From positions 46,999,058-47,063,057 of the forward strand of contig OX392532.1 in assembly GCA_947623455.1 (NCBI GenBank): a stretch of 64,000 nucleotides of DNA. The letters are read 5' to 3'. Below are positions 37,255 through 49,633 of this stretch, piece after piece; position 1 is the stretch's first letter, and the number at the start of each line of letters is the position of its first letter. The stretch is from Mimachlamys varia. Lineage: Eukaryota; Mollusca; Bivalvia; Pectinida; Pectinidae. A program made the position numbers and the translations under genes. Below the pieces are notes generated by a model. The model saw only the letters and a program-made list of their open reading frames with translations. It was not told where the DNA came from and searched no databases.

Positions 37255-39122
37255 ATTTATTATCCATTACAGTGTACTTATAGCATAGTAACCCTTAATT
37301 CATAATCCATCACAGCATACTTATAGTATGGTAACCCTTAATTCATAATCCATTACAGCATACTTATAGTATGGTAACCCTTAATTCATGATCCATTACA
37401 GCATACTTATAGTATGGTAACCCTTAATTCATGATCCATTACAGCATACTTATAGTATGGTAACCCTTAATTCATAATCCATTACAGCATACTTATAGTA
37501 TGGTAACCCTTAATTCATAATCCATCACAGCATACTTATAGTATGGTAACCCTTAATTCATAATCTATTACAGCATACTTATAGTATATGGTAACCCTTA
37601 ATTCATGATCCATTACAGCATACTTATAGTATGGTAACCCTTAATTCATAATCCATCACAGCATACTTATAGTATGGTAACCCTTAATTCATGATCCATT
37701 ACAGCATACTTATAGTATTGTAACCCTTAATTCATAATCCATTACAGCATACTTATAGTATGGTAACCCTTAATTCATAATCCATTACAGTATACTTATA
37801 GTATGGTAACCCTTAATTCATGATCCATTACAGCATACTTATAGTATGGTAACCCTTAATTCATAATCCATTACAGTATACTTATAGTATTGTAACCCTT
37901 CATTTATAATCTATTACAGCATACTTATAGTATGGTAACCCTTAATTTATAATCCATTACAGCATACTTATAGTATGGTAACCCTTAATTCATGATCCAT
38001 TACAGCATACTTATAGTATGGTAACCCTTAATTCATGATCCATTACAGTATATTTATAGTATGGTAACCCTTAATTCATGATCCATTACAGCATACTTAT
38101 AGTATGGTAACCCTTAATTCATGATCCATTACAGCATACTTATAGTATGGTAACCCTTAATTCATGATCCATTACAGTATACTTATAGTATGGTAACCCT
38201 TAATTCATGATCCATTACAGCATACTTATAGTATGGTAACCCTTAATTCATGATCCATTACAGCATACTTATAGTATTGTAACCCTTAATTCATAATCCA
38301 TTACAGCATACTTATAGTATGGTAACCCTTAATTCATGATCCATTACAGCATACTTATAGTATGGTAACCCTTAATTCATAATCCATTACAGTATACTTA
38401 TAGTATGGTAACCCTTAATTCATGATCCATTACAGTATACTTATAGTATGGTAACCCTTAATTCATGATCCATTACAGCATACTTATAGTATGGTAACCC
38501 TTAATTCATAATCCATTACAGTATACTTATAGTATTGTAACCCTTCATTTATAATCTATTACAGCATACTTATAGTATGGTAACCCTTAATTTATAATCC
38601 ATTACAGCATACTTATAGTATGGTAACCCTTAATTCATGATCTATTACAGCATACTTATAGTATGGTAACCCTTAATTCATGATCCATTACAGCATACTT
38701 ATAGTATGGTAACCCTTAATTCATGATCCATTACAGTATACTTATAGTATGGTAACCCTTAATTCATAATCTATTACAGCATACTTATAGTATGGTAACC
38801 CTTAATTCATAATCCATTACAGCATACTTATAGTATGGTAACCCTTAATTCATGATCCATTACAGTATACTTATAGTATGGTAACCCTTAATTCATAATC
38901 TATTACAGCATACTTATAGTATGGTAACCCTTAATTCATAATCCATTACAGCATACTTATAGTATGGTAACCCTTAATTCATAATCCATTACAGTGTACT
39001 TATAGTATGGTAACCCTTAATTCATGATCCATTACAGCATACTTATAGTATGGTAACCCTTAATTCATAATCCATCACAGCATACTTATAGTATGGTAAC
39101 CCTTAATTCATAATCCATTACA
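37255..39122. repeat. 43-bp tandem repeat, about 43 copies
   Basis: The unit is ATTCATAATCCATTACAGCA, then TACTTATAGTATGGTAACCC, then TTA. Variant marks (CATGATCC, AGTATACTT, AGTATTGTAACCCTTCATTT) recur in order about 650 bp apart (near 37890 and 38540), again a higher-order copy. CTTATAGTATGG holds a partial palindrome. Confidence 0.95.
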
Positions 39123-39159
39123 GGATTAAGGTCATGTAGCCCTCAATATCTCATACAAC

Positions 39160-39505
39160 AGACTTACAGTTCTGCATTTACAGTGACAATGACTTCTGAC
39201 CTTGTTTCTATAACATGATTTTGACCTCTGACCTTGTTTCTGTACAGTGACTATGACCTGAACTTGTTTCTGTACTGTGACTATGACCTGAACTTGTTTC
39301 GATAACAATGACTTTGACCTCTGACATGTTTTAATAACATTGACTTTGACGTCTGGCCTTGTTTCTGTACAGTGACTATGACCTCTGACCTTGTTTCTGT
39401 ACATCGACTATGACCTCTGAACTTGTTCTATAACAATGACTTTGACCTCTGACATGTTTCAAAAACAATGACTTTGACCTCTGACCTTGTCTCTATAACA
39501 GTGAC
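39160..39505. repeat. TGACC-rich tandem repeat, about 32 bp, abutting exon b donor
   Basis: Units read GACCTCTGACCTTGTTTCTG then TACAGTGACTAT, about ten to eleven diverged copies. The last copy runs to the exon b splice donor: on the sense strand GTAAGTCACTG continues as a normal repeat unit. AGGTCA half-sites on the sense strand are incidental to the repeat. Confidence 0.85.
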
Positions 39506-39509
39506 TTAC

Positions 39510-39636
39510 CAGGAAGATCTATAATCTTTTTATACACAGACAAGAATGCTCCTTCCGCTGCCTTGCTTCGTTTGGACAGGGAATCAACTTCTGCTTGGAA
39601 ACTTTTCAATAGGGGTGCCACAAGTTTACGTAATTC
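39510..39636 (-). CDS. CUX1: CUX1/CASP exon b (42 codons + 1 nt)
   Basis: The exon is too short for an ORF scan but clear by homology. It encodes [19 protein letters not shown], then [19 protein letters not shown], then IDLP. This matches the vertebrate block [36 protein letters not shown] almost residue for residue. The acceptor is a TTTTTTTACAG tract in phase 0. The donor is CCTG then gtaagtcac, leaving one base (phase 1) that forms the Asp codon with exon c. The heptad-like charge pattern agrees with a coiled coil. Immediately past the donor, from intron position about +5, the sequence becomes a TGACC-rich tandem array. Confidence 0.93.
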
Positions 39637-39971
39637 CTGTAAAAAAACGAAAGAAGAAAAGTTTCAGTAAGTTAAATGAAAAGATCAGAACGTGATATTA
39701 TGATACACGAGGCACTCTCAATGGTTAAGGGTTGACCAAAGTTTATAACACACTCCTGTGGGACCAAATAACGAACAGCATCTTTTATTTTTGAAACTGA
39801 TGCATTATCAATGTTTCACACACACATATATATTTATATATAAAGCAATATAATGTCTAACAACAGACAAGTTCAACCTCACAGAAAACAATGACATCGG
39901 TCATATGGGGTGACAGAAGGTAAACCAGGCTGTCTAATGAAAGGGTACTTAGGGAAGTAAAAATACCACAG

Positions 39972-42900
39972 TGCCCAGAGGCCTAGGGACAGGGTTACAA
40001 TGGTGAGGCCTAGAGATAGGGTTACAATGGTGAGGTCTAGAGACAGGGTTACAATGGTGAAGCCTAGAGACAGGGTTACAATGATGAGGCCTAGGGATAG
40101 GGTTACAATGGTGAGGCCTAGAGACAGGGTTACAATGGTGAGACCTAGAGACAGGTTACAATGGTGAGGCCTAGAGACAGGGTTACAATGGGGAGGCCTA
40201 GAGACAGGGTTACAATGATGAGGCCTAGGGACAGGGTTACAATGGTGAGGTCTAGAGACACGGTTACAATTGTGAGGCCTAGAGACAGGGTTACAATGGT
40301 GAGGCCTAGAGACAGGGTAACAATGGTGAGGCCTAGAGATAGGGTTACAATATTGAGGCCTAGAGACAGGGTTACAATGGTGAGGCCTAGGGACAGGGTT
40401 ACAATGGTGAGGCCTAGAGACAGGGTTACAATGGTGAGGTCTAGAGACAGGGTTACAATGGTGAGGTCTAGAGATAGGGTTACAACGGTGAGGCCTAGAG
40501 ACAGGGTTACAATGGTGAGGCCTAGAGATAGGGTTACAATGGTGAGGCCTAGAGATAGGGTTACAATGGTGAGGCCTAGAGACAGGGTTACAATGGTGAG
40601 GCCTAGAGATAGGGTTACAATGGTGAGGCCTAGAGACAGGGTTACAATGGTGAGGCCTAGAGATAGGGTTACAATGGTGAGGCCTAGGGACAGGGTTACA
40701 ATGGTGAGGCCTAGAGATAGGGTTACAATGGTGAGTCCTAGAGACAGGGTTACAATGGTGAGGCCTAGAGATAGGGTTACAATATTGAGGCCTAGGGACA
40801 GGGTTACAATGGTGAGGCCTAGGGACAGGGTTACAATGGTTAGGCCTAGAGACAGGGTTACAATGGTGAGGCCTAGGGACAGGGTTACAATGGTGAGGCC
40901 TAGAGATAGGGTTACAATGGTGAGGCCTAGAGATAGGGTTACAATGGTAAAGCCTAGAGACAGGGTTACAATGGTGAGGCCTAGAGACAGGGTTACAATG
41001 GCGAGGCCTAGAGACAGGGTTACAATGGTCAGGTCTAGGGACAGGGTTACAATGGTGAGGCCTAGGAACCGGGTTACATTGGTGAGGCCTAGAGATAGGG
41101 TTAAAATGCTGAGGCCTAGAGACAGGGTAACAATGGTGAGGATTTCGGACAGGGTTACAATGGTGAGGCCTAGGGACAGGGTTACAATGGTGAGGCCTAG
41201 AGATAGGGTTACAATGGTGAGGCCTAGGGAAAGGGTTACAATGCTGAGGCCTAGAGATAGGGTTACAATGGTGAGGCCTAGGGACAGGGTTACAATGGTG
41301 AGGCCTAGGGACAGGGTTACAATGGTGAGACCTAGAGATAGGGTTACAATGGTGAGGCCTAGAGATAGGGTTACAATGGGGAGGCCTAGGGACAGGGTTA
41401 CAATGGTGAGGCCTAGGGACAGGGTTACAATGGTGAGGCCTAGAGATAGGGTTACAATGGTGAGTCCTAGAGACAGGGTTACAATGGTGAGGCCTAGAGA
41501 TAGGGTTACAATATTGAGGCCTAGGAGCAGGGTTACAATGGTGAGGCCTAGGGACAGGGTTACAATGGTTAGGCCTAGAGACAGGGTTACAATGGTGAGG
41601 CCTAGAGATAGGGTTACAATGGTGAGGCCTAGAGATAGTGTTACAATGGTTAGGCCTAGAGACAGGGTTACAATGGTGAGGCCTATGGACAGGGTTACAA
41701 TGGTGAGGTCTAGAGATAGGGTTACAATATTGAGGCCTAGGGACAGGGTTACAATGGTGAGGCCTAGGGACAGGGTTACAATGGTTAGGCCTAGAGACAG
41801 GGTTACAATGGTGAGGCCTAGGGACAGGGTTACAATGGTGAGGCCTAGAGATAGGGTTACAATGGTGAGGCCTAGAGATAGGGTTACAATGGTAAAGCCT
41901 AGAGACAGGGTTACAATGGTGAGGCCTAGAGACAGGGTTACAATGGCGAGGCCTAGAGACAGGGTTACAATGGTCAGGTCTAGGGACAGGGTTACAATGG
42001 TGAGGCCTAGGAACCGGGTTACATTGGTGAGGCCTAGAGATAGGGTTAAAATGCTGAGGCCTAGAGACAGGGTTACAATGGTGAGGATTTCGGACAGGGT
42101 TACAATGGTGAGGCCTAGGGACAGGGTTACAATGGTGAGGCCTAGAGATAGGGTTACAATGGTGAGGCCTAGGGAAAGGGTTACAATGCTGAGGCCTAGA
42201 GATAGGGTTACAATGGTGAGGCCTAGGGACAGGGTTACAATGGTGAGACCTAGAGACAGGTTACAATGGTGAGGCCTAGAGACAGGGTTACAATGGGGAG
42301 GCCTAGAGACAGGGTTACAATGATGAGGCCTAGGGACAGGGTTACAATGGTGAGGTCTAGAGACAGGGTTACAATTGTGAGGCCTAGAGACAGGGTTACA
42401 ATGGTGAGGCCTAGAGACAGGGTAACAATGGTGAGGCCTAGAGATAGGGTTACAATATTGAGGCCTAGAGACAGGGTTACAATGGTGAGGCCTAGGGACA
42501 GGGTTACAATGGTGAGGCCTAGAGACAGGGTTACAATGGTGAGGTCTAGAGACAGGGTTACAATGGTGAGGTCTAGAGATAGGGTTACAATGGTGAGGCC
42601 TAGAGACAGGGTTACAATGGTGAGGCCTAGAGATAGGGTTACAATGGTGAGGCCTAGAGATAGGGTTACAATGGTGAGGCCTAGAGACAGGGTTACAATG
42701 GTGAGGCCTAGAGATAGGGTTACAATGGTGAGGCCTAGAGATAGGGTTACAATGGTGAGGCCTAGGGACAGGATTACAATGGTGAGGCCTAGAGATAGGG
42801 TTACAATGGTGAGTCCTAGAGACAGGGTTACAATGGTGAGGCCTAGAGATAGGGTTACAATATTGAGGCCTAGGGACAGGGTTACAATGGTGAGGCCTAG

Positions 42901-44850
42901 GGACAGGGTTACAATGGTTAGGCCTAGAGACAGGGTTACAATGGTGAGGCCTAGGGACAGGGTTACAATGGTGAGGCCTAGAGATAGGGTTACAATGGTG
43001 AGGCCTAGAGATAGGGTTACAATGGTAAAGCCTAGAGACAGGGTTACAATGGTGAGGCCTAGAGACAGGGTTACAATGGCGAGGCCTAGAGACAGGGTTA
43101 CAATGGTCAGGTCTAGGGACAGGGTTACAATGGTGAGGCCTAGGAACCGGGTTACATTGGTGAGGCCTAGAGATAGGGTTAAAATGCTGAGGCCTAGAGA
43201 CAGGGTTACAATGGTGAGGATTTCGGACAGGGTTACAATGGTGAGGCCTAGGGACAGGGTTACAATGGTGAGGCCTAGAGATAGGGTTACAATGGTGAGG
43301 CCTAGGGAAAGGGTTACAATGCTGAGGCCTAGAGATAGGGTTACAATGGTGAGGCCTAGGGACAGGGTTACAATGGTGAGGCCTAGGGACAGGGTTACAA
43401 TGGTGAGACCTAGAGATAGGGTTACAATGGTGAGGCCTAGAGATAGGGTTACAATGGGGAGGCCTAGGGACAGGGTTACAATGGTGAGGCCTAGGGACAG
43501 GGTTACAATGGTGAGGCCTAGAGATAGGGTTACAATGGTGAGTCCTAGAGACAGGGTTACAATGGTGAGGCCTAGAGATAGGGTTACAATATTGAGGCCT
43601 AGGAGCAGGGTTACAATGGTGAGGCCTAGGGACAGGGTTACAATGGCTAGGCCTAGAGACAGGGTTACAATGGTGAGGCCTAGAGATAGGGTTACAATGG
43701 TGAGGCCTAGAGATAGTGTTACAATGCTTAGGCCTAGAGACAGGGTTGCAATGGTGAGGCCTATGGACAGGGTTACAATGGTGAGGTCTAGAGATAGGGT
43801 TACAATATTGAGGCCTAGGGACAGGGTTACAATGGTGAGGCCTAGGGACAGGGTTACAATGGTTAGGCCTAGAGACAGGGTTACAATGGTGAGGCCTAGG
43901 GACAGGGTTACAATGGTGAGGCCTAGAGATAGGGTTACAATGGTGAGGCCTAGAGATAAGGTTACAATGGTAAAGCCTAGAGACAGGGTTACAATGGTGA
44001 GGCCTAGAGACAGGGTTACAATGGCGAGGCCAAGAGACAGGGTTACAATGGTCAGGTCTAGGGACAGGGTTACAATGGTGAGGCCTAGGAACCGGGTTAC
44101 ATTGGTGAGGCCTAGAGATAGGGTTAAAATGCTGAGGCCTAGAGACAGGGTTACAATGGTGAGGATTTCGGACAGGGTTACAATGGTGAGGCCTAGGGAC
44201 AGGGTTACAATGATGAGGCCTAGAGATAGGGTTACAATGGTGAGGCCTAGGGAAAGGGTTACAATGCTGAGGCCTAGAGATAGGGTTACAATGGTGAGGC
44301 CTAGGGACAGGGTTACAATGGTGAGGCCTAGGGACAGGGTTACAATGGTGAGACCTAGAGATAGGGTTACAATGGTGAGGCCTAGAGATAGGGTTACAAT
44401 GGTGAGGCCTAGGGACAGGGTTACAATGGTGAGGCCTAGGGACAGGGTTACAATGGTGAGGCCTAGAGATAGGGTTACAATGGTGAGTCCTAGAGACAGG
44501 GTTACAATGGTGAGGCCTAGAGATAGGGTTACAATATTGAGGCCTAGGAGCAGGGTTACAATGGTGAGGCCTAGGGACAGGGTTACAATGGTTAGGCCTA
44601 GAGACAGGGTTACAATGGTGAGGCCTAGAGATAGGGTTACAATGGTGAGGCCTAGAGATAGTGTTACAATGGTTAGGCCTAGAGACAGGGTTACAATGGT
44701 GAGGCCTATGGACAGGGTTATAATGGTGAGGTCTAGAGACAGGGTTACAATGGTGAGGCCTAGAGACAGGGTTACAATGGTGAGGCCTAGAGACAGGGTT
44801 ACAATGGTGAGGCCTAGGGACAGGGTTACAATGGTGAGGCCTAGGGGCAG
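39972..44850. repeat. 27-bp tandem repeat, about 180 copies, with higher-order structure
   Basis: The unit is GGGTTACAATGGTGAGGCCT then AGAGACA (or AGGGACA, AGAGATA). Because 27 is a multiple of three and the unit lacks stops in several frames, ORFs of 703 and 935 codons (plus, VTMVRPRDR) and 1572 codons (minus, HHCNPVSRP changing to LTIVTLSLG) appear. A single 26-bp unit near 42255 shifts the frame in all of them, which argues against coding. It lies in the intron between exons a and b. Confidence 0.96.
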
Positions 44851-45021
44851 TAACTACAGTCAATGTTATTACCTGATCCTGTCAGACAGGCCACACCTTG
44901 TTGTTGGCCTTCTTGTTTACTTTTACTTACACTTATCCCGTCACAAAATTAAACAAGTTCATCTTTTCACAATCACTTTAACCATGCATCTTTCGAGGGC
45001 AACCTTCCCGATTGAAGAGGA

Positions 45022-45872
45022 TTCAGAGATTACCTATAAACTCCTGTACAGAGTGCCACCACCGATTCTGTAATGATTACCTATAAACTCCTGTACAGAG
45101 TGCCACCACCGATTCTGTAATGATTACCTATAAACTCCTGTACAGAGTGCCACCACCGATTCTGTAATGATTACCTATAAACTCCTGTACAGAGTGCCAC
45201 CACCGATTCTGTAATGATTACCTATAAACTCCTGTACAGAGTGCCACCACCGATTCTGTAATGATTACCTATAAACTCCTGTACAGAGTGCCACCACCGA
45301 TTCTGTAATGATTACCTATAAACTCCTGTAAAGAGTGCCACCACCGATTCTGTAATGATTACCTATAAACTCCTGTACAGAGTGCCACCACCGATTCTGT
45401 AATGATTACCTATAAACTCCTGTACAGAGTGCCACCACCGATTCTGTAATGATTACCTATAAACTCCTGTACAGAGTGCCACCACCGATTCTGTAATGAT
45501 TACCTATAAACTCCTGTACAGAGTGCCACCACCGATTCTGTAATGATTACCTATAAACTCCTGTACAGAGTGCCACCACCGATTCTGTAATGATTACCTA
45601 TAAACTCCTGTACAGAGTGCCACCACCGATTCTGTAATGATTACCTATAAACTCCTGTACAGAGTGCCACCACCGATTCTGTAATGATTACCTATAAACT
45701 CCTGTACAGAGTGCCACCACCGATTCTGTAATGATTACCTATAAACTCCTGTACAGAGTGCCACCACCGATTCTGTAATGATTACCTATAAACTCCTGTA
45801 CAGAGTGCCACCACCGATTCTGTAATGATTACCTATAAACTCCTGTATAGAGTGCCACCACTGATTCTGTAA
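45022..45872. repeat. 47-bp tandem repeat, about 18 near-identical copies
   Basis: The unit is TGATTACCTATAAACTCCTG, then TACAGAGTGCCACCACCGAT, then TCTGTAA. I see only isolated substitutions (one TAAAGAG, one TATAGAG), so it is recently homogenised. The array follows the 27-bp array after 170 bp of unique sequence. Confidence 0.95.
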
Positions 45873-46534
45873 TGCTGTATATTCTAATTGTGTAAACACA
45901 AATCTATAAAAAAGATGTCTTTCCTATTTTTTTTTCAACCAATCAATCATGTCTTTCTCTGGCCAATTTACATATGTTAGGCGAGGATGGCTGGGTTGAG
46001 GGGATACAATTACAGACGGCCTAGGGAGGGGGTCTGATATAGCAAATCAGTAATAAGAGTGTGATTTCCAATCGTACAAACCAAGTCACAAAGATAAACC
46101 GGCTTTATCGTCAGTCACGTGCTCCCCAAAAACACTAGTTGGGCAACATATAAACTTCAGTTAATTAACACTGACGAAATGAGCTCAGAAAGATAGTTTT
46201 TTTGGTGGGTGATATAAGATCCCCCACTGATAAGGCCGAGCTTATTTATGAGGCCACATAGATTCAGCCTCTTTTCACGGCAATCTAGCCACCGATCAAA
46301 CAAATCAATAATGAGGGGAGACAACAGTGCTGCGTGGCCTGTTCTACCTCTGATGGATCAGCCGAAATATCAGGAGCGCAGGGCACCTGTGCCTTCTCCA
46401 GGGCCGTGATAAATACCGGCTTTATTCTCAGGGACATTAATAGATGTGATCACTATTTTAGGCATGGAGGGATGTCGAACACTCTCTCCCAGTTCTCTAT
46501 TGTGTGTGGTGGTCAATATGTACCAAGGGAGGGG
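45873..46534. other. Unique intron sequence, possible regulatory element
   Basis: The stretch is compositionally complex and not repetitive. It contains a CACGTG E-box, GATAAGG and TTTATGAGG, and TCAATAATG. Such an island between arrays may be conserved noncoding DNA, but no comparison is available to me. Confidence 0.35.
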
Positions 46535-49500
46535 CAGGGGTTGTGTTTGTGTGTATGTTTGTGTGTGGGAGGGAGGGGCAGGGGTTGTGTCTGTTTGTAT
46601 GTGTCTGTGTGGGAGGGAGGGGCAGGGTTTGTGTTTGTGTGTATTTCTGTGTTGGAGGGAGGGGCAGGGGTTGTGTCTGTTTGTATGTGTCTGTGTGGGA
46701 GGGAGGGGCAGGGTTTGTGTTTGTGTGTATGTCTGTGTGGGAGGGAGGGGCAGGGGTTGTGTTTGTTTGTATGTTTGTGTGGGAGGGAGGGGCAGGGGTT
46801 GTGTCTGTTTGTATGTGTCTGTGTGGGAGGGAGGGGCAGGGGTTGTGTCTGTGTGTATGTCTGTGTGAAAGTGAGGGGCAGGGGTTGTGTTTGTGTGTAT
46901 GTCTGTGTGAGAGGGAGGGAGGGGCAGGGGTTGTGTTTGTTTGTATGTCTGTGTGTGAGAGGGAGGGGCAGGGATTGTGTTTGTTTGTATGTCTGTGTCT
47001 GAAAGGGAGGGGCAGGGGTTGTGTTTGTGTGTATGTCTGTGTGTGAGAGGGAGGGGCAGGGGTTGTGTGTTTGTGTGTATTTCTGTGTGTGAGAGGGAAG
47101 GGCAGGGGTTGTGTTTGTTTGTATTTCTGTGTTGGAGGGAGGGGCAGGGGTTGTGTTTGTGTGTATGTCTGTGTGGGAGGGAGGGGCAGGGGTTGTGTTT
47201 GTGTGTATTTCTGTGTTGGAGGGAGGGGCAGGGGTTGTGTTTGTGTGTATGTCTGTGTGTGTGAGGGAGGGGCAGGGGTTGTGTTTGTGTGTATGTCTGT
47301 GTGTGGGAGGGAGGGAGGGGCAGGGTTTGTGTTTGTGTGTATGTCTGTGTCTGAAAGGGAGGGGCAGGGGTTGTGTTTGTGTGTATGTTTGTGTGTGGGA
47401 GGGAGGGAGGGAGGGGCAGGGGTTGTGTTTGTATGTATGTCTGTGTGTGAGAGGTAGGGGCAGGGGTTGTGTGTTTGTGTGTATTTCTGTGTGTGAGAGG
47501 GAGGGGCAGGGGTTGTGTTTGTATGTATGTTTGTGTGTGTGAGGGAGGGGCAGGGGTTGTGTTTGTTTGTATGTGTATGTGTGAGAGGTAGGGGCAGGGG
47601 TTGTGTTTGTGTGTATGTTTGTGTGTGTGAGGGAGGGGCAGGGGTTGTGTTTGTTTGTATGTCTGTGTGTGAGGGAGGGGCAGGGGTTGTGTTTGTTTGT
47701 ATGTCTGTGTGGGAGGGAGGGGCAGGGGTTGTGTTTGTTTGTATGTCTGTGTGGGAGGGAGGGGCAGGGGTTGTGTTTGTTTGTATGTCTGTATGTGACA
47801 GGGAGGGGCAGGAGTTGTGTTTGTTTGTATGTCTGTGTGAGAGGGAGGGGCAGGGGTTGTGTTTGTATGTATGTCTGTGTGAGAGGGAGGGAGGGAGGGG
47901 CAGGGGTGGTGTTTGTGTGTATGTCTGTGTGAGAGAGGGAGGGGCAGGGGTTGTGTTTGTTTGTATGTCTGTGTATGAGAGAGAGGGGCAGGGGTTGTGT
48001 TTGTATGTATGTCTGTGTGAGAGGGAGGGAGGGAGGGGCAGGGGTTGTGTTTGTTTGTATGTCTGTGTGTGAGAGGGAGGGGCAGGGGTTGTGTTTGTTT
48101 GTATGTCTGTGTGTGAGAGGGAGGGACAGGGGTGGTGTTTGTATGTATGTCTGTGTGAGAGGGAGGGAGGGAGGGGCAGGGGTGGTGTTTGTATGTATGT
48201 CTGTGTGAGAGGGAGGGAGGGAGAGGCAGGGTTTGTGTTTGTGTGTATGTTTGTGTGTGGGAGGGAGGGGTAGGGTTTGTGTTTGTTTGTATGTCTGTGT
48301 GTGTGTGAGAGGGAGGGGCAGGGGTTGTGTTTGTTTGTATGTCTGTGTGTGGGAGGGAGGGACAGGGGTGGTGTTTGTATGTATGTCTGTGTGAGAGGGA
48401 GGGAGGGAGGGGCAGGGGTGGTGTTTGTATGTATGTCTGTGTGAGAGGGAGGGAGGGAGAGGCAGGGTTTGTGTTTGTGTGTATGTTTGTGTGTGGGAGG
48501 GAGGGGTAGGGTTTGTGTTTGTTTGTATGTCTGTGTGGGAGGGAGGGGTAGGGGTTGTGTTTGTTTGTATGTCTGTGTGAGAGGGAGGGGCAGGGTTTGT
48601 GTTTGTTTGTATTTCTGTGTGTGAGAGGGAGGGGCAGGGGTTGTGTTTGTTTGTATGTCTGTATGAGAGGGAGGGAGGGAGGGGTAGGGTTTGTGTTTGT
48701 TTGTATGTCTGTGTGTTAGAGGGAGGGCAGGGGTTGTGTTTGTTTGTATGTCTGTGTGAAAGGGAGGGAGGAGCAGGGGTTGTGTTTGTTTGTATTTCTG
48801 TATGAGAGAGAGACAGGGGCAGGGGTTGTGTTTGTTTGTATGTCTGTGTGTGAGAGGGAGGGGCAGGGGTTGTGTTTGTTTTTATGTCTGTGTGTGAGAG
48901 AGAGAGGGGCAGGGGTTATGTTTGTTTGTATGTCTGTATGTGAGAGAGAGAGGGGCAGGGGTTGTGTTTGTTTGTATGTCTGTGTGGGAGGGAGGGGCAG
49001 GGTTTGTGTTTGTGTGTATGTCTGTGTGTGAGAGGGAGGGGCAGGGTTTGTGATTGTTTGTATGTCTGTGTGTGAGAGAGAGAGGGGCAGGGGTTGTGTT
49101 TGTTTGTATGTCTGTGTGGGAGGGAGGGGCAGGGTTTGTGTTTGTGTGTATGTCTGTGTGTGAGAGGGAGGGGCAGGGTTTGTGATTGTTTGTATGTCTG
49201 TGTGTGAGAGAGAGGGGCAGGGGTTGTGTTTGTTTGTATGTCTGTGTGGGAGGGAGAGGCAGGGTTTGTGTTTGTGTGTATGTCTGTGTGTGAGAGGGAG
49301 GAGCAGGGGTTGTGTTTGTTTGTATGTCTGTGTGTGAGAGAGAGGGGCAGGGGTTGTGTTTGTTTGTATGTCTGTGTGGGAGGGAGGGGCAGGGTTTGTG
49401 TTTGTGTGTATGTCTGTGTGTGTGAGGGAGGGGTGGGGGTTGTGTTTGTTTGTATGTCTGTGTGGGAGGGAGGGGCAGGGTTTGTGTTTGTGTGTATGTC

Positions 49501-49633
49501 TGTGTGGGAGGGAGGGGCAGGGGTTGTGTTTGTTTGTATGTCTGTGTGAGAGGGAGGGAGGGGCAGGGGTTATGTTTGTTTGTATTTCTGTGTGTGGGAG
49601 GGAGGGGCAGGGATTGTGTTTGTATGTATGTCT
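46535..49633. repeat. GT- and GGGAGGG-rich minisatellite, about 44-48 bp
   Basis: Units read GTGTTTGTGTGTATGTCTGT, then GTGGGAGGGAGGGGCAGGGG, then TT, with variable GTGTGT and GAGAGA lengths, about 68 copies. All three plus frames are open for long stretches (60-222 codons, rich in C, V, G and R), an artefact of composition. G tracts suitable for quadruplexes are on the plus strand, the template for the gene. Confidence 0.95.

Noticed and set aside
34285..39122. CRISPR-like arrays
   Set aside because: Direct repeats are contiguous with no unique spacers, and the context is an intron of an animal gene.
37255..44850. Interstitial telomeric repeats (GGGTTA and AACCCTTAA strings)
   Set aside because: The strings occur once per 27- or 43-bp unit, not as tandem TTAGGG.
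40145..45073. Very long ORFs (703, 935 and 1572 codons) as repeat-protein genes
   Set aside because: They are translations of a 27-bp tandem repeat, open on both strands at once, frameshifted by a single 26-bp unit, and lying inside the intron between exons a and b.
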